DNA of 64,000 nt from Cymodocea nodosa (taxonomy: Eukaryota > Streptophyta > Magnoliopsida > Alismatales > Cymodoceaceae). Location of the stretch: assembly GCA_036874045.1 (NCBI GenBank), contig CM072345.1, forward strand, positions 11,704,501 to 11,768,500, written 5' to 3'. Positions 22,990-33,400 of the stretch are shown in pieces. The notes below the pieces were generated by a model. The model saw only the letters and a list, made by a program, of their open reading frames with translations. It did no database searches and had not been told where the DNA came from. Each line of letters starts with the position of its first letter. The stretch's first letter is position 1. Position numbers and translations under genes: made by a program.

Positions 22990-25661
22990 CTAGCAAGAGA
23001 CTTTCTTGTCATCACTAGCATAGAAAAAGAGGTATTCAAGAAATAAGTCAATGAAATTACCATCTTAAAGCGATCCATGGTTCCAGAAAGCATTCCCTTG
23101 GAAGCATCCATCACATTAAGCTGTGATTAGAAGTTCAGGATAAGAAAATTAGATAGCTATTTTTAAATGATATTTTTGTTGAAAGAAAAAAGTGTAACAT
23201 ATTATCACGGTACCATTCTATCTGGTGCACAGTTATGAGTCTACACCTCGTAATACTAAAGCAGGAAAGTGGTCACACCGTCACAGTTTGTTTGAACTTT
23301 AGAAGGATTATACAATATATGGTAAATTAGAGAACCACTCAAGCTGGTAATGGGTCTATATTGCATCTAGGAAGGCTAAAACAGTATAAAATCAATTATG
23401 AAACATGATCAACACGTCCACACACAAAACATCTTTTTACTATTGGAGCAAAAAATACAAGGATTGAAGAGCTAATGTCAAGGGAACCTATTTCAAACGC
23501 CATTACATCATATTTCCCTGTTACTTCTTAAATGCATTGACAGGGTCCAAGCAAAGTTGGCATTAATACTAACCATCCACGTTCTTTCTTTTTTCAATTT
23601 TCATTGGTATTGATATAAGCAGAAGCAAATATTGTTGCTAGACTACACCACACAAAAAGGAAAATATCCACAAGATCCAGCCAAAATGATATTATGGATA
23701 TCAACAACAGGTTAAAAGACTCTAATTGTTTCACTGAGACAAAATAGTACAACAATTATAAATTTCTAATGGTGGTTTTGCAAGCTACATACGGCTTCCT
23801 ATACCAACAGCTGTATTCCATATCTGCCAAAAATATCAAGAATTTTGAAAAAATATAGGAAATTCCACCCACTAGTACTAAAATTATCTGTTTATTTTCT
23901 TGGAGAAAATGCAGCATTTAAAACCTATTAAATAATTTGGTGTTAATAAAGAAAACTTGAGCATCATGTCGTTGGCAAAAAAAAGGTCACAAAAATGACT
24001 ACTGGCTTATTCAAACAAACAGCAACGGATATTTACATTATAAAATGTGAACTGCTTGTGCAAGACTCTGGATACAATTCAATTAGTGACTAAGCACAAG
24101 TAAAGGTTAATTGGATGAGTGTGTAAAAGTTCATAGAAACACAGGGTGACAATTGATACCGGAAAATATCTAACTCCACAATGACCTCTTATGGATGCCA
24201 CAATATATTACTATAATATAGAATCATTATTTGAATAAATGAACAAAATGGCATGAACCAGAAAAGGAACTGCACTAACGACATGAAAGAAATGAATTGG
24301 CACGACAAGGAGAAGATGTAACAGAAACTAGTAGAAAAGAACTTCAGCAAAACTGACCATGTACATGTCCATACAGCTACTAGCAGAACTACCTTTTTAA
24401 AGCATTCATGCTTCCCCGAGGGTGTGATTGTTTTCTAGGTATAATCTTACATCATAACAGATTCCAAAGATCCTTGGGGAGGCAAGTAAAATTTCAGGAG
24501 GAAATACTTTTAAAAGCAAAGTATGAGCATTTCTGGCATGTAAGTTGATGAATAGGTCAAAATAAGTAGTTGTGCAATAAGTAGTAGGAAATGAAAGAAG
24601 CCGTTTTATTCCAAGTGTTAGTTTTCAGTTTCCAGAATATGGAGAATCAACTAATAAAGTATAATTCAGAACCACGCAGAGGCTAATATATGGATGTTAC
24701 ATTGCAGAAAACCTAACCCAGAAGACGTTAAGGGCATTCAGATTTCTAAAAAGAAAAATTAGATTTAAAAACTAAAACGTCAACTGCAGTTCGCAGTGCT
24801 TACTTTCTTCAAAACGTTGACTCTATCTTGCAGTTCACCAAGAGCTCTATCATTTTCGTTTTCATCAATTTCTTGAGAATTATAGTTTGAGCACGTGCGG
24901 ATTCCATCCTCCTCGATGCCATCAAACACCGCACCTCTATTGTTGCTTCGGTAATCTCTGAAAGCAGACAGCTAAACACTTGTGATAAACAACATAAAAT
25001 AAGATGAGACGGTTAAGGACAACATATAGAAATTAGAATTTGTAAAGTAATCGAGTTCTGCACAGAAACTACGTATGTCTAGAAAATCACGAGGCGTGGA
25101 TATAAGTGTCCACGCTTGAAAACTTGGAGAAACTTTTAGTTAATGCCCGAAATATGGAAATACTTGCAGATACTATGAGCTATAATACGTGAAAAATATT
25201 GCAGATACTATGAGCTATAATACGTGAAAAATATTGCAGATACTCTGAGCTATGATACGTGAAGAACATGATATGTCTTCCAAGTTTTAATGTACACCTT
25301 ATTCCAATAGAGATTTAGATTAGTAATCACCATACATCAGGATTACCGTCATGTGCACGGGAGGGCACATGAAGAGGTTTTAAGCAAAGCTCAACTAAAA
25401 GATCTTCCGCAACCGAAGCATTACTTGCTTAGTTAGCACTTCACAAACTACAATCATTCATGCGAAGTGAATGGAAGGACTGATCAAAATGAGCAACATA
25501 AAAACGCAAGAAACATTTTCCTCCGCTACTCAACTCTGCCGAAAATCCTGAAAAAAAGAGAGAGAGGTTTTTTCCAATTCTCAGATCTTACGGGAAATGG
25601 AACACACAGAAGAAATCAGAGGAAAGGAGAGAGATCCGGCAACGAACCTCCTCGACTTCAT
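21391..25661 (-). CDS. Chimeric gene: Bet1-like SNARE exons fused to a DUF3475/DUF668 (PSI1-like) exon
   Basis: My model has exons 25,648-25,661, 24,804-24,957, 23,061-23,120 and 21,391-22,989. All have GT-AG introns and all stay in frame, giving 608 residues. Exon 1 starts MKSRR. Exon 2 (DYRSNNRGAVFDGIEEDGIR ... LGELQDRVNVLKK) and exon 3 (MDASKGMLSGTMDRFKM) are those of Bet1-like SNAREs such as BS14a, which act in ER-Golgi vesicle fusion. Exon 4 begins VFETKS, the start of the usual last Bet1 exon, but instead of the membrane anchor it runs into NYFKHVLPKD and then DUF3475 (residues about 105-165, IGILSFEVANAMSK). DUF668 follows (about 448-545, LALHYSNIIIIIEKF, LPMSLRLSLRKSLKSY). DUF668 proteins include the phytosulfokine-pathway PSI1 group. 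The DUF668 part has no ATG of its own before MSK. The exon for the middle of the SNARE helix is not found. Two separate genes or an aberrant pseudogene are alternatives. Confidence 0.75.
25164..25268. repeat. 35-bp minisatellite, three copies
   Basis: The unit TTGCAGATACTATGAGCTAT plus 15 more bases occurs three times at 25,164, 25,199 and 25,234, the last copy with a few substitutions. It lies in intron 1 of the chimeric gene and is absent from the duplicated copy near 18.3 kb, so it arose after the duplication or was lost there. Confidence 0.9.
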
Positions 25662-28600
25662 CTCCCCTTTCCGAAAATCACCGGGGATCAAGCGCGGTGG
25701 GTGACGAAGCAGAGGGAGGAATTCCCTCTCCGGTTATCCTTCCCTCCGGTCGACGATCTCCCGGAGAAATGGACGAATGGTATCCGAACAACCGTGCGAA
25801 AGACAATTCAGTCCTCGCTCAATACACTACTAGTTTAAGGGACCCTCACGGTGGGGAAGAACTTACGGAAAACTTGCCGTTTTTGTTGGAGACGACACCA
25901 TAAAGTCTTATTTTGCGCCGTTGGAAGCTTCGAATGGTATTTTCAGTTGATCTCACTCCTGCCAATACCTTGTGAAACCCTCGCTCTCGTCCATTTCGCG
26001 ACGTTTCTCACTCTCCGTTCTGCGGCTCGTCACGGTTGGGAGGCGTCGCTGCTCCGAACTCCCGTTCCTTCCTCCTCTGCCGTGACGTCCTGCAGATAAC
26101 GGGCCCAGAGACGACGCCGTTCCTTCCCTTGCGGTGGAGAGTTGGCGCACCAAAAGGTGGCCACCGAGAGAACAGCCTGTTTTTCGGTTCCTTCGGTCTC
26201 GACAACGGAGACGCTCTCGGCTCGCACACAAAGCCAGTCTTGAAGGGATCCCCTTCTGACCTGGGAAAGTGGGGTCCTGGATTGCAATCTTCGCCGTTAA
26301 TTTCTATTACGGTTGAAGAAAGATAGATGGACTACCCGATTAAACTCCGAGAACATAACCTGGAGACGACACCACAAACGATAATTGTTGTCTCGAGTTT
26401 AAAGAGACGACTTTTCAAAGACCTCCGTTGACGAGTCGACCTCGTCATTTTTAAAGATGGACAAATCGTAGCTGAAAGGAATGGAACGGGTGGTGGTGGT
26501 GGTGGCGGTGGCGGTGGTGGATTTGATGAGAATGGTTTAACAACTTCACTTTCCAACCGCCGAGTTTTCATTTTACCAACGACATTTCCATCCGAATCTT
26601 TAATCATTATTATTAGCTCGACGATAAAGTGAGCTCCCGTAACCGCACCACTTTGAAGATCATGACATCACCGAGGGAGCGTTGATTAAACACGTTGAAG
26701 ATTGTGATATCTACGGCGCAAGCAACACGACATTTCAACGACGTACCCAGGCTCACATGTGGGGATGTTCCCGTGGACTGAATCGGTCAGACTGGTATAA
26801 ATGTTCATGTGGGGTTTTACTTGGAAGTATATATGACCATTTAATTTAAGCTGCACTTTTAGCTTGATTTTTTGTTAGATTTCTACGATATATTCAACCT
26901 GCTTTGCATTTTAATTCCCATCTTACGCATCATACGGCTTGCACTGTGTTATTCTAGATTCAAATGCCGCCATTGCCTGACTACTTACTTTTAGGTGTCG
27001 AGGTTGGTGAGGTGTTGATTTCCAACCACTAACAAGGGCACAAGCCTACCCCATCAAAGGTGGCAAAAGGTTAGATACAACAATTAAATTATAAGGTCAA
27101 CTTTACTTTATTAAGGTGGGAAAAAGATATTCCGACAAAGACTTCAATGCACTGCACATATATAATAAAAAAAATAACATACACTTAAAACTAGTTTTAT
27201 CTACCTGATCTTTCGTAATATTATAATTATAACAGATATGATTTCAAAAGTTATATCTATTTTTTTAAATGGTATCTTTTTTGTAATGTAACATAGTTGT
27301 ATTTGATGAGTTTTTTAATACTTGTGAAAATATTTTGAAATTGTAAATGATTTTATATAATTAAATAATCTTTTGAAAATAATATTTTCAACAAATATGT
27401 GGAAATTAATTTTCAATATTTTATTTGAATAATCTCTAGATAAAATAGGTAATGTTTTAAATTACATGATAAAATATATTATGTTAGAACATAATAAGTT
27501 CATATTAAAAATTATTACGTTAGAAAATTTTTTATTTATAATAATTTACGTAATATTTTAAATTACATAATATGCTGTAGAAATTATTACATTAGAACAT
27601 GATAAAATAACTATAGAATTTTACTTGTACACATATTTTAAAAATAATATATGCAAAGAATTTTCCAATGGCCTGACAAATTTTAGAAGTAATTTCGTCC
27701 TTTTATTCTTGAATATCAACTAAAAGTTCTAAAAGCTGTCTCAAAATCGCTCTTCAAATTCTTACATTTTTTAACTTCAGCTGAAATAATTTAGAATAAC
27801 GAAGAATAATGAAAAGAAGTATTTATTAAACTCTCTCGATTACTCTTCGTCTAATGCACAGGTAAAATAAATTGAAGCATTTAATAAATGAATAGACGAC
27901 TGCTTGAGTATCAATTAGTTATTCTATTGTCAATTGTTTAATCTTACCTTATCCAAGGGTGATCTCTGTTTCCTTAGAATAATGACTGTAGGCAATGTTC
28001 GGTCGGTCTAATGAATGTTTGATCGGTGATATGCCATAAATCTGCACAACGAAACCAATAAATTCAGCTCATATTCTCGTAATGAACGTGACCTCATATG
28101 ACGCTGACAATACAATCGAAGTTATTATTTCTCTCTGGTTTCTCAATAAAATTTGATACTTTTTTTTTTTTTTCCACTTGAAAATCATAACCACATTAAT
28201 ATCCTTTCATAGACCCATCAAACACACGCAAAGGGAATTTCAAACAAAATGTTCAACACCTTATTGTACACATAAAAACCTTATTAATTTTAATCATGCT
28301 TTGCAAGAAATGGTCTTCTTTGAAAATCCATGCACAAACGTTACAACTATAAATGCAACTTTAAGTTTAAAACATAGGATCACGGCTAAAGATTAGTGAA
28401 AATCCATGTACGACCTATATACGAAATAATTAACTGATTTCAATGAAATGCTTAGAAATTAACATATTAAGCTACGCGCTTAAATGGATAAGGATAACCT
28501 GCCGATCCGATTGGACTCTATTAATTAAAAATAGATAAGGACAGACATTTTGAACGACCTATTACTCGTTAGCTTGCTACAAATTGGCTATTTATCATCT

Positions 28601-28988
28601 TAGTAGATAATTAAGGATAAGGTAGAATATTTGAAGTCACTCGTCAACTTGTTAGTTCGTAAATATTTAGGTACGTCGTTTATTCACTTCTGCAGATTGG
28701 AACATATGATTAATCATATAATTACCAAATGTCCGTTACATTTGTTGTTTGTTTGCACGGTCACATCTAATTAATTGTTTCCAAGCTAATAATATATAAC
28801 AAATAACATCTACGTGGAACACAACACTCAAAATACATATATGGTCTAACTAAACCCATACAAGCATATCCATAATGTTTATAGGACCGACTTAAGTGGA
28901 CAAGCGATGGAAGCGAAGAAGGATTCTTTCTAGCCACGCCACTCTTACAAATATAACAAGGACTCGATCTGATCTCCTAGGAACATGT
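25662..28988. other. Promoter side of the chimeric gene and AT-rich intergenic DNA
   Basis: The 25.66-26.7 kb part is more GC-rich than its surroundings, as expected for a 5' UTR and promoter of the minus-strand gene. It has short open frames on both strands that look like chance. A (GGT/GGC)n tract lies at about 26,489-26,520. From 26.8 to 28.9 kb the DNA is very AT-rich with no recognisable gene. Confidence 0.5.
26489..26520. repeat. (GGT)n/(GGC) trinucleotide tract
   Basis: About ten GGT or GGC units, read directly. Its complement makes a spurious polyproline frame. Confidence 0.85.
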
Positions 28989-29467
28989 TCATAACGCGTT
29001 GACGGCGAGCCTCATCCCCATGCCGCAGTGGAGAGGGAAGGTGCATATGAAGAAGTTGTCCCCTCTTTCCAAGGTGATCGTGTCCGTCCCCGACTGGAGC
29101 ACCGTGGCCGTCGCCGGCGCCGTGCATGAGTTGTACTCCGCGGCGTTCACCTTCACCACGTTGTGGAACGGTGGGTAGTAGTTGAATGCTGCGAATAGAA
29201 AAAAAATTAAAAACGAACACCATCGACGGAATCAAAGCGAGCAAAACCAATATGGTGAAACTATATATATATGTGCGATGATGAGGGCTAAGAGGTTTCA
29301 TGGACACTACTTAGGTTATCCCCTGCCACGAATGTCTTGTTTCTGGACCAGCTGTTGGCGCCGAAGGACCAGCCGGCGCCGTCTCCCACAGTGTAGGACA
29401 CAGTGTCGACGGTGCCGTGGAAGTGAAAGAGGAGGAGGAGCACCAGTAGAGGGACCTTGAAGTGCAT
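28989..29467 (-). CDS. Plantacyanin (basic blue copper protein)
   Basis: Two exons, 29,311-29,467 and 28,989-29,188, separated by a 122-base GT-AG intron at the usual phytocyanin position, give 118 residues. Residues 1-22 are a signal peptide (MHFKVPLLVLLLLFHFHG), so the product is secreted to the cell wall. The mature cupredoxin domain starts VSYTVGDGAGW. The four type I copper ligands are present: His in FNYYPPFHNVV, Cys in NFFICTF, His in PLHC and Met in GMGMRLAV. The disulfide cysteines (EYNSC and LHC) are also present. The ending AVNAL is that of plantacyanins, with no GPI-anchor tail. Plantacyanins are small extracellular redox proteins linked to pollen tube guidance and anther development. 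The gene is intact. Its 5' end faces the next gene, 993 bases away. Confidence 0.92.
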
Positions 29468-30459
29468 GGTGGCGCGCCGCCTGGCTTTGCTTTGCGTACT
29501 TCTTCTTTCTTTTCCCCGGGGTCTTCCAAATGGTGCAGGAAGCTTGCAAACAGTATACCGTGCATATATTAAGAAGGCGAGGAGGAGTGAGAGTTCTTCC
29601 AAGTAGGTGTGATGAAGGTGGGAGCATTGAGTGCACGCCAGTGGCAAATTAAATTGGAAATGCACAGGGATCCAAGCTGCATGTGTTCCTGCCATTGCAT
29701 TCAAATTCCATTATTTATGGCTGTCCCAGGCATCCGCGTTTTCATCTACTAAATCAAAATTTAGTATCGAACGTTAATTCATTGCGTAACCTTTAATTAA
29801 TAAAAAAATTATATTATCTATAACTTAATTAGATAATTTACATTATCCAAATGAAGACTACGTGTGACCTAAGCATTCTTTCATCAGATTTGAATCCTTC
29901 TTTCCTTTTAATTCTCGTAGAAATTAATCAAAGGAAGACTAATTATATTATCTGATTACTGTTGGTTTACTAAGATGGTGTATGGAGCCAGAGCGAGTGC
30001 ATGCGCGTTGCCCCCAACTTATTAATTAGACAAGAAAGCCATGGGTTGCCGCGGAAATTAATCTAGAGCATGCATGCATTTATACATGCTGATCTCAAAT
30101 ATATATAGTTATGAACAGATAGATCTCATGCCATACCATGCAGGGTTTGTTCGATCGGTAACTTCTTGACCAGTGAAATTTGCATGATTTTATAGAATAT
30201 GATGCGTGTGAATTCAGAGCTTTCATTTCCTTCCATTTTGAAGTGAAATTGAGTGGTTTTACTTTTGAAAGGTCAACTTTGTAGCCCGGCTCACTAAAAA
30301 GGTCCTTTGTTTTACATTCGGCCCATAGAGCCGGACTTCTAGATAGGCCCATGAAAAAGGCCCGGTCTGAAAATGCTCACAAACAAACAGCTGCGAAGGC
30401 TTCGGTTTTGAGCTCCAATTTCCTTCCTCTTCTTCGTCTGAGAGGCGGTCGCGCTGTCC
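29468..30459. promoter_or_regulatory. Shared upstream region of two divergent genes
   Basis: The 992 bases between the plantacyanin ATG (minus) and the next gene's ATG (plus) must hold both promoters. I see no repeat or open frame of note. Which elements are used cannot be told from sequence alone. Confidence 0.5.
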
Positions 30460-33400
30460 ATGGCGGACAATCTTTTCGAAGGACTACCGCCTCCTTCAGA
30501 AGCCGCCCCTCCTCCTACTCCTGCCGAGCAACCGTCTTCATCCATCCGAAAAGATGCATCTACTGCTCCACCCCCGCCGGCTCTCAAGAGCGCCCTCAAG
30601 CGAGGAAAGCCACCAGAGTCGCAATCGGAAGGTATGACGCCCTGTTTCTTAAAATTTGAATGTTTTTGTTTGATTATTGTTCTTTTTTTCTTATTTAATG
30701 CTCAGATGATAGTCGCTTCATTGTTTGGTGCTGCTCGAATTGGTTTCGTTGGCCTTCTTCGGGCGGTCATTTTCGGTTTCAATTGATCCTATTTAAGTTC
30801 AATTACAAGAAAAGCGCTAATCTGAAAGGAATTTCCCCCTTTTCTTCTAATATTTTGGGAAGCAATGATTTGTGAATAAGGAAGAAGAACATGGCTTCGT
30901 GGTGAAATGTTGCAACTTATGGCCGTTGCGTGATTATTTTCCCCATCTCGTGACGGTGTGTTTCGTAAAAATGCCAAGGATCTCATTTGCAACAATTATG
31001 ATATATTTGCTTGTTATATTTTAATATAAGATTCATGTACAACTTGCTTTTGATAAATCTTAGTTCTATGGTGCCCCTGCATTGTCGGCAAGGCCTCCGT
31101 TCATTGTCTACACAGAGATATTTGATCTTTCATGATTATAAAGAGAGATTCTTGATGTGACAAAGCTGACATTAATAATATAGACATTATAGCTTGAGAA
31201 GGCCTTTTCTATCTACCTTGTAATTGACGTTCTGCCATCTTGGTTTATCTAGTTGGTGGAAGTCAGAAGCGTCTGAGGTTCAAAACAACCACTGATGCCA
31301 CTACAGCACAAGTTATTGAAGCAATGCAAAAGATTGCATCACATATCAAGAATCCTTCAAAGTTCAACAAGGCATCAAAATTAGCTATACAACTTATTCA
31401 GTCTAGAAGTGTTAAAGAGGGGACAAGCGATCTCTTCTTCTCTATACTAGAAGCTGCATTATCTGCTCCCGAGACTTGTGCTCGTCCTTCACTCAGAGCT
31501 GATTATCAGGCACTGTTTTCTGCAGCAGAAGGCATTAAGGAGGTCGGAATGTTCATTGCTAACCAAATTAGTATTAGGTGTTTCAGTGAGAATTTAACAA
31601 GTTGGAGTAATATTCATCTGCAATGCGAGTATTTTAAATATCTATTTGTATTAACTTTTTGTTCTTTTGATATTCTTTGTAAAGAATTTAACCTTATCGT
31701 GTTGTCCTTCATTATTGTAGTCTTTCAGTGAACAACAAAAGAACCAGTTGATTGCATGGAACATAAGGGTGGTGGTTGGAAATGACTTGTACACAGATGA
31801 CAGCTTTGTGGTAAGAGTCTTATTTCTCAAATATCCCCATTTGAACTTATTTTATTACTGTGTATATGTCTTTTATGATGTTTAGTGTGATATGAAATCT
31901 TTTGTCTTTAGCTAGTTTTTAATATACATGACCTTGCATATATACTTATGAGCGCCTTTGTTTTTATGGAATTTTGAATATATTGGTAAATTTCTAGATT
32001 TTTCTATGCAGGAAATATATGCCTTAAACAGTGTGCATAACTCTAGGCATTCTTTGAAAGCACGTCACCTTTCAGCATCACATATGAAAGTGCAATAAGA
32101 ATGCATGATAATATACATTATTACCTTTGGTACATGAGAATTTGTCTAATAAATACGAATATCATAGTAAAAAAATAGTAGATTATATATCTATAATAAT
32201 CATGAACTACTATATTGTTATCTTTGTGTGCTAATGTGGAATGTGCAATAAATTACATTACTCACCTTCCTAAAGTGAGTGAAACTTCATCAAACACTCT
32301 TTAAGGATTTCCCTCATGAAATTGTTTTCTGCTCAAGCAGTAATGACCCTTTCCTCAAAGAAAAAGGCCTAGGCAAGGACAAAGGGATAGCAAATAAAAT
32401 ATAACCTGCAACAAGATAATGTTGGACAACACCAGTGGATTTTTTTTTCTTTGTAGATTTATCTTGGTAATTCAGTAAACTAGAGAACACCATTAGAAAG
32501 AAGAGAAGAGAAGGAAAAGAGTAACAATACAAGCCAACATATGGTGTGCTACCAGTTTGATAATATACATTATTTTTTAGGGCAATTCGGAAGTATTCCT
32601 GAAGGAAGAGAACAGAGCTGGAGAGGGCATGTTCTAGCCAAATTAGATGGTTAATCATCCAGCCAGTTAGTGTAAAACTGATTAGGTTGCTTTGGACAGG
32701 AAAAATTGGCCTTGGAGAGAAGTAGCATTTTGCATGGCCCGATTGTGAAAGTCAATAGAAAGATTTAATCAATGTATTCTATTCTGAATTTTAACTAATT
32801 GACTTTTACTTTCAATAAAACATAATAATAATAATTTAGTCAATGAATCACACACACAAACACAGAGAAAAGGTAATAGCACAAAATTTTGTCATGTTTA
32901 GCATGTACAATAGCATCAAAAGTTCTATAATTGTTTTTTCTTTGAAATTATTATATAAATGTTGCATGAATTTGAATTGAGTTTGTTGGAAAATTAACCT
33001 TCTTTTTTAAACTTTAAATGACCAATAAATGTAAGTGTCTTCATTGTTTGAACCATATACACCTGAAATGCTAGTATGTCTTGGAATTATTCAAAACTCA
33101 AATCATCTCCCCTGAGCACTACAAAACATGTTCTAGATGAATGTTAGTCAAAAGTTGGAAAGATGAATGTTGAATTATTTTGGATTGGAGGTGCCTTGTG
33201 CTCCTTGGGGACAATTTGGTAGTCCCTTAGACACTAAGAGCTTTGGGGATTTGACCATTAAAGTCTATTTGTGTAGTTGGAATTGAATCCAATAGAAATA
33301 GAATTTTGTCTAAAAATGGAATTAAACAAAATTTAAATTTTAGGTGTTGTGTACATTCAGAAATTAGACAAAAATTGAAATTTAAATATTTATCTATATG

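Noticed and set aside
26332..26607. Proline-rich minus-strand frame
   Set aside because: Made by the (GGT)n microsatellite.
28945..29307. 120-codon frame over plantacyanin exon 2
   Set aside because: Wrong frame; the copper-ligand motifs appear only in the spliced reading.
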